Source: JANOAR01 sp031411235
GTDB taxonomy: Bacteria; Verrucomicrobiota; Verrucomicrobiia; Verrucomicrobiales; Verrucomicrobiaceae
Assembly (NCBI GenBank): GCA_031411235.1
Contig: JANOAR010000236.1
Span: forward strand, 1 to 24,378
Length of the DNA stretch: 24,378 nt
Direction of reading: 5' to 3'
Shown: positions 1 through 8,372 of the stretch, piece by piece
How the letters are laid out: each line of letters starts with the position of its first letter
Position numbering within the stretch: position 1 is the first letter of the stretch
Made by a program: the position numbers and the translations under genes
The notes under the pieces: model-generated
What the model was told of the DNA's origin: nothing
Database searches by the model: none
The model's input: only the letters and a program-made list of their open reading frames with translations

Positions 1-2
1 AT

Positions 3-368
3 GTGACCCTGACGAGCACCAAAACCAGCGTCACCATCACGGCGAAAAACAAGACCGATGCCAAGAAAGCCGCTGCGGCCATCCTGGAAGCTGGCTACTA
101 CGGCACTGCGGATGACGAGGCCAAGCCCACCACCAGCGCCCTTGCCAAGCCTGCTGATAAGAAGGTGAAAACCGCAACCATCTCGGGCCTACACATGTGC
201 TGCGGCAAATGTGCCAAGGCTGCCAACGAGGCCATCAAGACCGTGGCTGGCGTGACCAAGGGTGAGATCGCTTCAAAGGAAACCTCGGTGACGGTGGAAG
301 GCGAATTCAGTTCGACTGAGTTGCTCGCGGCACTGCAAAAAGCAGGCTTCAATGGCAAGCTCGAGTAG
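3..368 (+). CDS. Heavy-metal-associated (HMA) domain protein, 3' part
   Basis: The 5' end lies outside the window, so the GTG at the edge should not be taken as the real start. The first ~35 visible residues look like the second half of one HMA fold (ending AILEAGYYGT). A second, complete HMA-like domain follows from about residue 58: it opens GLHMCCGKC and ends LLAALQKAGFNGKLE. The Cys-x-x-Cys inside MCCGKC is the usual soft-metal (Cu/Hg/Zn) site of this fold, here with an extra adjacent Cys. The protein is therefore probably a small two-domain metal-binding or metal-chaperone protein. No ATPase or mercuric reductase domain is attached in the visible part. A strong terminator follows within 20 bp. 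The HMA assignment is good; the metal is unknown. Confidence 0.8.
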   Translation: MTLTSTKTSVTITAKNKTDAKKAAAAILEAGYYGTADDEAKPTTSALAKPADKKVKTATISGLHMCCGKCAKAANEAIKTVAGVTKGEIASKETSVTVEGEFSSTELLAALQKAGFNGKLE

Positions 369-384
369 TCGAAACCAAGACTCT

Positions 385-422
385 AAAGCCCACACCTGCA
401 TGTCGCGGGTGTGGGCTTTTTT
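385..422. terminator. Bidirectional intrinsic terminator
   Basis: A perfect 12-bp stem (385-396 with 408-419) encloses an 11-nt loop. The stem ends in a run of T on the + strand and starts with AAA, so it can also serve the - strand. It lies between the convergent HMA gene and the DUF1460 gene and can end transcription of both. Confidence 0.9.
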
Positions 423-431
423 ATTCCTACC

Positions 432-1382
432 TCACGCCGTAGGCCGGAACACGATCAAACCCGCGTGGCTATTGCTTTCGTAGAGGTAGCTGGAGATGCG
501 CTTGTCGATGATGCAGCGACGGCCTTTGTCACGCTTCGAGGTGGCATGCATGAAGTGGCAGTCGCGGCCTTGCTTCATCGCCATGCCCACATGCGAGGTG
601 TAGCCGCCCGAGTCACTGCACACGATGGCCAACACATCACCATCGGCCAGCAGAGGCTCGATGCCAGCGACGCTGCGCCTGGGAATGTAGGTGACGGGTA
701 GGCGCGAGACGCGATTCTCCACGGTAGCGATGCCAGTGCGCAGCGAGGGGTTGTTCTTCAAGTAGCGGTACTGCCGCCAGCCGACTTGCATCTCGCGGAT
801 GGTGCGCTGGATGGGCACACCGCCGAGCGAGCGAGTGATGTTTTGCCCCAAACCTCGGCGTTGATTGTCGGCAAAGAGTTCCTCCAGGTGATGGATGCGG
901 CTGAGGTAGCCGCCATCGCAGTGGCCACCGCGATACCGCTCCAGCTCGATGAAGCGCAGCATGTCTGTGGGCGTCCATGGCGCGGGCTTGCTGCGGATCA
1001 TGCGGGCAAAGGCAAGCGAGCACTCGAAGAAGGTCCAGCAGTCGAGGCCCAGCAAGTTCACCGAGGGAGACTCTATGCGATTGTCGATCTCCAGGGTGAA
1101 GCTCACATAGGGCGTGCCGACCAAGGCACGGGCCACGGTGGCGGCGCGGTAGCCGATGGGCAGCGCCGCCCAATTGCCCCGCTGAGCCTGGGCGCAGAGG
1201 CTAGCAAACTTGTCATTGCCTTTGAAGATCGTGCTCATCGGCAAGCGCTGCGTGAAGGTCGCGTCCGCAGAGATGCCACCTGTTGCGACTGGGGGACTTG
1301 TGGGCGTCGTGGCGGAGCAGCTTGAGAAGAGGAGGCTCGTGCTAGCCGCTGGCAGCGCAGTGAGGAAGTCGCGTCGGTTCAT
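432..1382 (-). CDS. DUF1460 family exported amidase-like protein
   Basis: 316 aa. I place the start at the ATG reading MNRRDFLTAL, because the frame upstream of it runs through the divergent promoter region and a palindrome. The N-terminus looks like a Tat signal (NRRDFLT) followed by a hydrophobic stretch and LFSSC, a possible though non-canonical lipobox. The body matches DUF1460, an NlpC/P60-like cysteine peptidase/amidase family related to N-acetylmuramoyl-L-alanine amidases. The probable catalytic Cys is in NLLGLDCWTFFE and the probable His in YTSHVGMAM. It likely acts on peptidoglycan or a related amide outside the cytoplasmic membrane. It is convergent with the HMA gene and divergent from the PepSY gene. 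The family is fairly certain; the substrate is not known. Confidence 0.82.
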   Translation of the reverse strand: MNRRDFLTALPAASTSLLFSSCSATTPTSPPVATGGISADATFTQRLPMSTIFKGNDKFASLCAQAQRGNWAALPIGYRAATVARALVGTPYVSFTLEIDNRIESPSVNLLGLDCWTFFECSLAFARMIRSKPAPWTPTDMLRFIELERYRGGHCDGGYLSRIHHLEELFADNQRRGLGQNITRSLGGVPIQRTIREMQVGWRQYRYLKNNPSLRTGIATVENRVSRLPVTYIPRRSVAGIEPLLADGDVLAIVCSDSGGYTSHVGMAMKQGRDCHFMHATSKRDKGRRCIIDKRISSYLYESNSHAGLIVFRPTA

Positions 1383-1461
1383 AGTGGCTAAACATGGCGC
1401 ATGAAGACCGAGCGGCAAGCTTGGGATAGGCCAGTGAGGCTGCCAGCCCCACGTCATTCGC

Positions 1462-1481
1462 AATACTCCCACGGGAGCATT
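1462..1481. promoter_or_regulatory. 20-bp palindrome, copy 1
   Basis: Two 9-bp arms around a 2-bp centre form an inverted repeat with one A/C mismatch. A nearly identical, perfectly symmetric copy is at 4987-5006. The shared block is 24 bp with one difference. Its 3' edge is 33 nt upstream of the PepSY gene ATG, the same spacing as copy 2 has to the kinase gene. It could be an operator, a 5'-UTR hairpin (8-bp stem, CACG loop), or a dispersed repeat. Confidence 0.6.
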
Positions 1482-1514
1482 GGCATTCGGCACAGCGTCG
1501 GCTCATGGTTGGCT

Positions 1515-2579
1515 ATGTCCCTTCCTCGCTTCTCACTTCGCCCCATACTCCTCTGGCTGCACCGTTGGGTGGGGGTCATCACGGGTATCGTTGTGCTGGT
1601 TATTGCGATCACCGGTGGCCTGCTAGTGTTTGAAAAAGAGTATGACCGACTCCTGCACCCGCAGTTTTATGCGGTGAAATCGAGCGCCGCCAAGCTCACC
1701 GCTGGGCAGTGCATGGATGTCCTTTATGCAGCCCGTGGAGACATGCCCATCCAAGGTCTATTACTGCCGCGAGAGGCCAGTGATCCACTGATCCTCCATT
1801 CTCGCAAGGCCTTCTACATTGACCCTGCGGATGGACAGGTGCTCGGCATTCGCGAGCGAGGTGATGGCCAACTGCAAACGTTGACCAAGCTGCACATCAA
1901 TCTGCTACAAGGGCACACTGGCGGCGAGGTGGTGGGCGTCGTCACCGTGCTCACGCTGGGCTTGGCCTTGACTGGACTCTGGCTGTGGTGGTCGCTGCAA
2001 ATTTGGAGCTTACGCAAAGGCTCAAGCTTCCGCCGTTTCAACCTCGATCTGCACAGCATCGCGGGGCTGTATTCATCGCTATTCTTGCTCATCATCGCAG
2101 CCTCGGGCGCGACGATGTTTTATGGCCACACGCCAGTCTTTCGCGCATGGTTCTACCCATTGACGGGTGCGACCTCGAAGCCCACGCCACCTATCTCTGC
2201 GAGCCCGAACGAAGGGCAGTATCGCATCTCGGTGGATGAGGCCATAAGTGCGGCGGAGGCCGCCTTACCCGGTGCCAAAGTCGCCTCGCTGGAGATACCG
2301 ATGCGCAACACCGCGCCCTTCCATTTGCAGCTCGCGTTTCCCGAAGATGCGTCGCTTGCTGGGCGCAGTTTTGTCTATCTCGACCAATACACCGGCAAGC
2401 CACTGCAAGTCATCAGCACTCGCGAGGGCAGCATCGGAGATCGTTATTTGTCCATGCAGTTGCAGATTCACACCGGCACCATTGGCGGTATGACCACGAA
2501 GGTCATCGCCTTCCTAGTGTGCGTAGCCATATTGTTGCAGGTGCTCAGCGGCTATGTCCTTTGGTGGAAGCGGAAGTGA
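1515..2579 (+). CDS. PepSY-associated TM protein (iron-regulated membrane protein type)
   Basis: 354 aa. The start is the ATG reading MSLPRFSLRP. The longer frame from 1401 crosses the divergent spacer and encodes nothing family-like. The layout fits the PepSY_TM/PiuB family. The first helix starts at LWLHRWVGVITGIV. A second is near HINLLQGHTGGEVVGVV, a third near DLHSIAGLYSSLFLLII, and the last is near the C-terminus at QIHTGTIGG through QVLSGYVLWW. A periplasmic region lies between helices 1 and 2 and another between 3 and 4. The His residues at the helix borders are family features and may bind haem or metal. Relatives sit with siderophore receptors and are implicated in ferric-siderophore reduction, but no receptor gene is nearby here. 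Its stop codon directly abuts that of the next, convergent gene. Confidence 0.85.
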   Translation: MSLPRFSLRPILLWLHRWVGVITGIVVLVIAITGGLLVFEKEYDRLLHPQFYAVKSSAAKLTAGQCMDVLYAARGDMPIQGLLLPREASDPLILHSRKAFYIDPADGQVLGIRERGDGQLQTLTKLHINLLQGHTGGEVVGVVTVLTLGLALTGLWLWWSLQIWSLRKGSSFRRFNLDLHSIAGLYSSLFLLIIAASGATMFYGHTPVFRAWFYPLTGATSKPTPPISASPNEGQYRISVDEAISAAEAALPGAKVASLEIPMRNTAPFHLQLAFPEDASLAGRSFVYLDQYTGKPLQVISTREGSIGDRYLSMQLQIHTGTIGGMTTKVIAFLVCVAILLQVLSGYVLWWKRK

Positions 2580-4949
2580 TCACGGCACCACGACGCCGAG
2601 CCTCAGGAAGCGCCGTGCGCCAGCGCCCGGCATCACGTTGTCGATAAAGGTCACCGTACCATCGACAGCCTGAGTGATCGAGCCACCTGCAAGCACACTC
2701 CACGCTCCGGGGCCAGTGGCTTGGGCAACGGGTAGCCATGTCGATAGATCCGTTGAGCCCTCCATGGTGAAAGTGGCATCGGTGGCGCTCAGGTTGCGCG
2801 TGAAAGTGAGGCCGAGCGGGGTATTGGCTGCGCCTTGAATCACAGTGAAGGCTTGTTGAGTGGAGCTAAGCGCTGCGGTGCCGAGAGCATACTCCAGCGC
2901 ATCGCTGCTGCCATCGTGATCCGTGTCCCCCTCCATCGGCGCGGTGAGCGTGCCCAGATTATTGTGTGCCCATTGCTGCCAGGGCGTCATCCAGCTATCC
3001 GAAATAATTCGGGAGTCTGTCATCATCGCAGATGCGTTTGGATTGCTGATAATAGCGTGATGCACAGTGGTATTGCCACCATTGATGGTATAAGTGCTCC
3101 AGGGGATAAAAAAGGAGGCGCGGGGGAATGATGCGGCGATGCGGTTGGGATAGTTGAGATTGTCGAAATACACGGGGCCAATTTTTTCGGTATCGGCACC
3201 TGCTTGGGGGAAAGCATAGATCTTGGGGTAACTCCGAAACACAGCATTGAGGTCATTCGGCAGCACCCAATCATTATCGTAAAAATTGTGGCCCATGATG
3301 TCCACCTCGTCATCGCCAGGGTAGTAGTAGTCGGCAGGCACAGGCTTGCTGGATGCAGTCAAGAAGTGATGCTCAGACTGCGCCGACTCGTGGCACCAAA
3401 GCAAGTGATTGAGGTGCTTTTCGTTGGTGAAGCGGTTGTATATGAAGTGCCACAAGGCGTTGTATTCGTCATAGGTTCGATGGCCGAACCAATCCCAATC
3501 TCCCGTCATTTCCGACATGGGTCGAAAGATCAAAACATGGTCTGGATGGCCACCGAACGCTGGATCGACAAGCTTGGCCACTTCCGTCGCGACGGTGTCC
3601 AGCCAGCCGAGCCAAGTCGTGCGTGCGGTGACATTGGCCGCAAGATTGTAGTTGGGTGAGGTGGGATCAACCAAGGCCGGAATGTCCACTTGGCCAAGCG
3701 TGCCCTGACTGCCAACAGAGCCACCTGTCCAGGGATTCCACATGGCCCATTTGATGACAACCAAATGCCCCGATGCCAAGTAAGACTGCGCAAAGGGCAT
3801 GATACCGGTGATGTTCACGGGGACGGCAACCCCTTCGAGAGTGAGACTCATAATGGCGGGCCAGTGGGCGGTACCCGTCTCCGTCTGCACAAGGTTGGCT
3901 AAGGCAACGACATCGGCTTGGTACTCGCTGGAGGCATCATTCACCGTCTGCCCGACGAGCCGCTTCCCCTTGGATGGAACTAACGCTAGCATTTTAGCCA
4001 CAGCCTTAGTGGCTGCGGTGGCATTGATGTTGGCTGTTTTGCCGGGATAGGATGCTGCAACACTCGGATCGGTAGCGGCCCAGTATTCCTCTGCATTCGT
4101 GAAGCCATCCAAGTCTTTATCGGCGGAGCTGTCTGCGACTGACCAAAGGAGATTATTGTCCTTCTCCCACCTGTCTGGCAAGCCATCGCTATCGCTGTCT
4201 GCGTTATTCGCCAGGCTCGGCGGAACAAGCGCCATTTCCTCAGCATCGCTAAGGCCATCGAGATCGCCGTCTCGATCCATGCTGATAAAATCGAGCGTAT
4301 AAGATGGCCACTTGCCTGATGGATAAGGCAGATAGATAGGAGTCGGATTGGGAATCATGGCCGTGGGAGTTCCATTCAATTTCTCCTTGTAAATTTGCCC
4401 CACATCGAGTGAGACTCGTGCCTGTGTAGGCGTGTAAGTTGTTGGCCAAATGATGTTCCTCACGCCCACAATCTCCACCCACTGGCCCACCTGTGCGGTG
4501 CGGATCACTTTCTCCGCCACGATGAGCGGCACGTCTGGACTTGTTGCATTGGTAAACGTGAACAGGCAGCGCACGAAGCAGGCGTCTTCCGCCTTGATCT
4601 TCAGCTTGAAGCGATAGGGCTCCCCCGCTGGATTAGGCGAGGTTGGCAGGCTGCTCCATACATTCTGGCGCAAGCCATCGGTATGCCAGCGGCGACCACT
4701 CACCCTCACCGCTTTGGGAAGAGGATTGGGAACGGGCAAAAGCGGATCATACCAACCCACCGCTGTGAAATCGAGCCCAGGAAGGGTGGCGTCCACGGGG
4801 ATAGAGCCGCCCGTTGGATCACTGTTGTATTTGCCTGTGTAGGATACTTTGCTCCAAGGGTTTTGGCCCGTCTCAAAGCTGAAATTGGTGAGCACTTCGG
4901 TGGCTGAAGCGCTAAGGGTAATGAGGCTGAAAAACAGAAACGCTTTCAT
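2580..4949 (-). CDS. Secreted multidomain protein with GH26-like domain
   Basis: 789 aa. The start is the ATG reading MKAFLFFSLITLSASA, a clear signal peptide. The order is: an N-terminal beta-rich, possibly carbohydrate-binding region (about 20-225); Asp-rich thrombospondin-3-type calcium repeats (about 226-300; DRDGDLDGLSDAEE, DSDSDGLPDRW, DKDLDGFTNAEE); a GH26 beta-mannanase-like barrel (about 306-650); another DTDHDGSSDALEYALGT repeat; and a C-terminal beta domain of the kind common on secreted Verrucomicrobia/Planctomycetes proteins. GH26 signatures include FRPMSEMTGDWDWFG, with the acid/base Glu at about residue 480. The expected nucleophile site reads YAFPQAGAD, with Gln about 102 residues later, and the His before the acid/base is Ser. 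Hydrolytic activity is therefore doubtful. It is divergent from the kinase gene. Confidence 0.75.
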   Translation of the reverse strand: MKAFLFFSLITLSASATEVLTNFSFETGQNPWSKVSYTGKYNSDPTGGSIPVDATLPGLDFTAVGWYDPLLPVPNPLPKAVRVSGRRWHTDGLRQNVWSSLPTSPNPAGEPYRFKLKIKAEDACFVRCLFTFTNATSPDVPLIVAEKVIRTAQVGQWVEIVGVRNIIWPTTYTPTQARVSLDVGQIYKEKLNGTPTAMIPNPTPIYLPYPSGKWPSYTLDFISMDRDGDLDGLSDAEEMALVPPSLANNADSDSDGLPDRWEKDNNLLWSVADSSADKDLDGFTNAEEYWAATDPSVAASYPGKTANINATAATKAVAKMLALVPSKGKRLVGQTVNDASSEYQADVVALANLVQTETGTAHWPAIMSLTLEGVAVPVNITGIMPFAQSYLASGHLVVIKWAMWNPWTGGSVGSQGTLGQVDIPALVDPTSPNYNLAANVTARTTWLGWLDTVATEVAKLVDPAFGGHPDHVLIFRPMSEMTGDWDWFGHRTYDEYNALWHFIYNRFTNEKHLNHLLWCHESAQSEHHFLTASSKPVPADYYYPGDDEVDIMGHNFYDNDWVLPNDLNAVFRSYPKIYAFPQAGADTEKIGPVYFDNLNYPNRIAASFPRASFFIPWSTYTINGGNTTVHHAIISNPNASAMMTDSRIISDSWMTPWQQWAHNNLGTLTAPMEGDTDHDGSSDALEYALGTAALSSTQQAFTVIQGAANTPLGLTFTRNLSATDATFTMEGSTDLSTWLPVAQATGPGAWSVLAGGSITQAVDGTVTFIDNVMPGAGARRFLRLGVVVP

Positions 4950-4986
4950 AAGTGACCCAAGATTCGCTATCTTTGGTTCATGCAGC

Positions 4987-5006
4987 AATGCTCCCACGGG
5001 AGCATT
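4987..5006. promoter_or_regulatory. 20-bp palindrome, copy 2
   Basis: Perfect inverted repeat with 9-bp arms and an AC centre, in the 90-bp spacer between the GH26-like gene and the kinase gene. The 3' edge is 33 nt before the kinase ATG and the other edge is 37 nt before the GH26-like ATG. See copy 1 at 1462-1481. Confidence 0.65.
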
Positions 5007-5039
5007 GGCCAAGCCTTGCGCGCGTGCGAGAGTGCGGGC

Positions 5040-6578
5040 ATGAAATTACTCCGTTGGATCGAGCGCCCCGTTATTCTTGCGCTGCTCACACTGGTCGTCG
5101 CATTGGTGCCAGTGTGGTTCGCCTTGCGCAACTATCGTGAGGAATCGCGGACAAAAGATGAGCAGCTTTTTGAGGCCACATCCGACCTCATTGCGGAGAA
5201 GTTGCAGCTCATCACGATGCGCCATTTGAACTTCCTCAACATCCTGCGCAACGTGCTGCGCAACGCGCCGGAGCGTGACCAATCAAGCGAAGTGGTGCCG
5301 CGTAATTTGGACTGGAGGGCGACTCAACCGCATTTCATCGCCTTTGGCTACGCCAGCAATGAGGGCGAGCAAGCCATCATCCGCTGGACGTTGGGCAATG
5401 CCACAGCACTGGCGCAGGAGGGCGATGATCTCATGCGCAACGAGCCCATCGCACGCGCCTTGCAGCAGTCCTCACAAAGCCCCTTGCCCGTACCTGTTGG
5501 CGCGAGCTTGCCGCCTGACCGCCTGTTCATTGTGGATCTCTTGCAAAACCGCAATCGCTCCGTTCGCGGCTATGTCGTTGGATTTTTCGACCTCCATTCG
5601 CTTTGCCAAGATGCCTCCGTGCCGCTGCTCAAAGGGCATGTGCTCATGGCCTCACCGCTTGCTTTGGATGCTCCCGTGCCGCTCGGAGCCAAGGCCTATG
5701 CCATCAATGAAGGGGAAGTCCATTGCCGCATTGCCATCGCGCGCGGCCCTCAGTTTGCGCATCAATTTGGCCAACTCCCGCCCGTGCTTGTCTTCATTGC
5801 CTGCATCCTCAGCGCCGTGCTACTCGCGCTCATGGTCATGCAGGCCACGCGTGCCGCGCGACTGCGCACCGCCCTCGTTGCTGAGCGCGAAATTAGCCGC
5901 ATGAGAAGCCACTTCATCCACTCCGTATCACACGAATTCCGCACGCCACTGAGCGTTATTTTATCAGGCGCGGATCTGTTGGAATCTCACGCCGCACAGC
6001 TCGCGCCCGAGCGCCGAGCGGAGGTCTTCCATCAGATCAAAGACAGCACGCAGCGCATGAACGAGATGGTCGAGCAAGTGCTACTGCTGGGCCGCATCGA
6101 ATCCGGTGCGATGGCAGTGAATCGACTGCCAACAGACCTCGCCGACCTGTGCCACGGCATCGCCAATGAAGTGCGCACCGCCACGCAGGGGCGCTGCTCC
6201 ATTGAGGTGCAAGCGGCTCGCGAACTGCACGCGGTGGATGCCACATTGCTGCGGAGTATCCTCGGCAATCTCTTGACCAACGCCGTCAAATACTCAGCCG
6301 TGGGCACCATCGTTAAGCTCCAAGTCACCGCCACCGATGCGCTTCGTTTCATCATCAGCGACCACGGCATCGGCATCCCCAGCGAAGATATTTCGCGCAT
6401 CAACGAGCCCTTCCATCGCGGCAGCAATGTCGGCGAAGTCACTGGCACGGGCCTCGGCCTAGCCATCGTTGAAAGCAGCGTCAAATTGCACGGCGGCACC
6501 TTGAGCCTCGACAGCGTCGAAGGCCAAGGCACCACCATTACGGTGAGCCTACCTGCCTTTGAAAATCATCCATCATAA
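5040..6578 (+). CDS. Membrane sensor histidine kinase
   Basis: 512 aa. The start is the ATG reading MKLLRWIERP; the frame upstream runs through the palindrome. Helix 1 is at about residues 10-29 and helix 2 at about 247-270. Between them lies a ~215-residue extracytoplasmic sensor region whose first part (EKLQLITMRHLNFLNILRNV and onward) resembles a CHASE domain. HisKA follows, with the phospho-accepting His at residue 298 in HSVSHEFRTPLSVIL. The HATPase domain has its N-box Asn near 414 (LGNLLTNAVKYS), a G1 box DHGIGIP near 441 and a G2 box GTGLGLAIVE. All catalytic motifs are present. The stop overlaps the next gene's start by 1 nt, so the two form a two-component pair. The ligand cannot be read from the sequence. 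Confidence 0.93.
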   Translation: MKLLRWIERPVILALLTLVVALVPVWFALRNYREESRTKDEQLFEATSDLIAEKLQLITMRHLNFLNILRNVLRNAPERDQSSEVVPRNLDWRATQPHFIAFGYASNEGEQAIIRWTLGNATALAQEGDDLMRNEPIARALQQSSQSPLPVPVGASLPPDRLFIVDLLQNRNRSVRGYVVGFFDLHSLCQDASVPLLKGHVLMASPLALDAPVPLGAKAYAINEGEVHCRIAIARGPQFAHQFGQLPPVLVFIACILSAVLLALMVMQATRAARLRTALVAEREISRMRSHFIHSVSHEFRTPLSVILSGADLLESHAAQLAPERRAEVFHQIKDSTQRMNEMVEQVLLLGRIESGAMAVNRLPTDLADLCHGIANEVRTATQGRCSIEVQAARELHAVDATLLRSILGNLLTNAVKYSAVGTIVKLQVTATDALRFIISDHGIGIPSEDISRINEPFHRGSNVGEVTGTGLGLAIVESSVKLHGGTLSLDSVEGQGTTITVSLPAFENHPS

Positions 6579-7198
6579 TGAAGTCTGTTCTCCTCATCGA
6601 AGACCACCCCGCGCTGCGCGATAACCTGCGCGACCTCCTCGCGCTGGAGGGCTACCGCGTGCTCGTCGCCGCCGATGGTCGCGCTGGCTTGCAGCAGGCC
6701 CGCGAGCAGAAACCCGATCTCATCCTCTGCGACATCATGTTGCCCGGCATGAACGGTTATGAAATCCTGGCTCAACTTCGCGCTGAATCGGCGACTTCCT
6801 CGCTGCCTTTTATCTTCCTCACAGCGAAGGGCGACACCCCCGACATCCGAGCTGGTATGAACCTCGGGGCAGACGACTACCTGCCCAAACCCGTCTCGCG
6901 CAGCGACTTGTTAAAGGCAGTGAGCAGCCGACTGCAACGCCACGCGCAGCAGCGCAATGCCTTCGTCCCACGCTTCGATGATCCCACACCGCTGATCCGG
7001 CTCGGCCTATCGCCACGCGAAGCTGAAGTCATGCTCTGGGTCGCCCAAGGCAAAGGCAATGGTGAGATTGCCGCGATCCTCGATCTCAGCATCGCGACCG
7101 TGAAAAAGCACACCATTCACATCTTTGAAAAGCTCGGGGTGGAAGGACGCACCAGCGCCATGTTACGGGCGCTGGAGGCGCTAGCGGTGTTGCCGTGA
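6578..7198 (+). CDS. Response regulator, receiver plus LuxR-type HTH
   Basis: 206 aa. The ATG overlaps the kinase stop codon (TAATG), which indicates translational coupling. The receiver domain spans about residues 1-120, with acidic residues E8/D9, phospho-acceptor D52 (LILCDIMLPGMNGYE), T82 and K104 (LPKPV). A LuxR/NarL-type helix-turn-helix follows at about 143-200 (LSPREAEVMLWVAQGKGNGEI, then STATVKKH-like IATVKKHTIHIFEKLGV). It is therefore a DNA-binding regulator controlled by the kinase. Its targets are unknown. The divergent GH26-like gene and the shared palindrome are candidates by position only. Confidence 0.94.
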   Translation: MKSVLLIEDHPALRDNLRDLLALEGYRVLVAADGRAGLQQAREQKPDLILCDIMLPGMNGYEILAQLRAESATSSLPFIFLTAKGDTPDIRAGMNLGADDYLPKPVSRSDLLKAVSSRLQRHAQQRNAFVPRFDDPTPLIRLGLSPREAEVMLWVAQGKGNGEIAAILDLSIATVKKHTIHIFEKLGVEGRTSAMLRALEALAVLP

Positions 7199-7218
7199 AC
7201 CCCTGGTAAAACGAAGGT

Positions 7219-8244
7219 TTACAGCCGCACCAGCTTGCCACCCTCCGCCGCGCTCTGGTCGGCGGCGAAGATGACTTCAAAGCTCTTCAGCGACTCGCGC
7301 AGGCTTGTCAGCGGCATGTCTTTGCCTTCGTCCAGCGAGTCAAAGAACGCCTGGAATTGTTTGTCGTATGGGTGGTCGGAGACATCGCCGCTATCGAGCA
7401 TCTTCATGTTGAGCTGGCTCCAGGCACCCTTGTCGGTGTGCAGCTTTGCGGAGTGGAATTTGTTGTCCAACAGGCTACCCTCGCTGCCCACCAGATGCGT
7501 GTGGAAGTAGTAGGGCTGCAAGCAGTCCACCACCGCTGCGCACTTGCCCACACGGCCTCCTTTGAAGTGCAGGATGGTGACGCTCGTCGTGTCATACTCG
7601 TAGGTGGAGAAGGTCTTGCTCGACGACTTGGTGGAGAAGCTGGAGACCGCCTCCACATCCGTGCCCATGAACATCAGCAGCGCGTCCAGCGCGTGGCAGC
7701 CAGCGGTGAGCAGGGCGCTGCCGCCATCCTTCTTGAAGATGTTCCAACGGAACTGCCCATACCACGGGCCGATGCCGTGGTAGTAGTCCACCTCGCCATA
7801 GTGCAGCTCGCCCAGCAGCCCCTGCTCGATGAGCGCGCGGGTGCCGATGAATTGGCCCGAGAAGCGGCACTCGAAGCACACGCAGCCTCGCACCTTCGCG
7901 GCCTCAGCAGCGGCGACGATCTCGCGGCAGTCTTCGATGCTCATCGCCATCGGTTTCTCCAGGATGATGTGTTTGCCAGCCTTGGCGGCAGCGATGGCCT
8001 GCTCTTTGTGCTGGCTCGGGTAGCTGGAAATATCGACCACGTTGATGCTCGCATCGGCGAGCATCGCGCCGAGGTCGGTGTAGCTCTTGATGGGGCAGCC
8101 GTGCTTCGCGCTCAGCTCGGCATCGTCGAGTTTGCGCGAGGAAAACACGGCAGTGACTTGGCCCTGAGTGGTCTTGTTGATGCTGTCAATGTGGGCACCT
8201 GCGGCCCAGCCGTATCCGATCATTCCGACGTTGTATTTTTTCAT
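7219..8244 (-). CDS. Gfo/Idh/MocA family NAD(P)-dependent oxidoreductase
   Basis: 341 aa. The start is the ATG reading MKKYNVGMIGYGWAAGAH. The 12 codons upstream are unlike the family. The N-terminal Rossmann fold carries the dinucleotide-binding loop GYGWAAG (residues 10-16) and the family's Lys motif ILEKPMAM (K97). The C-terminal half is the alpha/beta substrate domain, with YHGIGPWYGQFRWN and ALLTAGCHALDALL in the usual catalytic helix region. Such enzymes oxidise or reduce sugars, inositols or related polyols. The substrate cannot be assigned. No signal peptide is visible, so it is probably cytoplasmic. It converges on the response regulator with a 20-bp gap and diverges from nuoF across a 189-bp spacer with a Rex-type site. 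Confidence 0.9.
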   Translation of the reverse strand: MKKYNVGMIGYGWAAGAHIDSINKTTQGQVTAVFSSRKLDDAELSAKHGCPIKSYTDLGAMLADASINVVDISSYPSQHKEQAIAAAKAGKHIILEKPMAMSIEDCREIVAAAEAAKVRGCVCFECRFSGQFIGTRALIEQGLLGELHYGEVDYYHGIGPWYGQFRWNIFKKDGGSALLTAGCHALDALLMFMGTDVEAVSSFSTKSSSKTFSTYEYDTTSVTILHFKGGRVGKCAAVVDCLQPYYFHTHLVGSEGSLLDNKFHSAKLHTDKGAWSQLNMKMLDSGDVSDHPYDKQFQAFFDSLDEGKDMPLTSLRESLKSFEVIFAADQSAAEGGKLVRL

Positions 8245-8372
8245 GGTGAAAGAGTGAGAGCTAGACAGCACCAAACGCACCCCGCCTTGTCAAACTTGTT
8301 CCAGCCGCAGTGGGAAAGTCCATGCTGCGGAGTCCTCGCCCACAACGTCCCTAGCGCTGCCAATCGTCCCGC

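Noticed and set aside
1383..1493. N-terminal extension of the DUF1460 protein through the palindrome
   Set aside because: The Tat-type signal begins at 1382; the added residues come from the divergent spacer and its palindrome.
7199..7221. Small stem between the convergent regulator and oxidoreductase genes
   Set aside because: Needs a bulge to pair 7 bp and has no T-run, so it is too weak to call a terminator.
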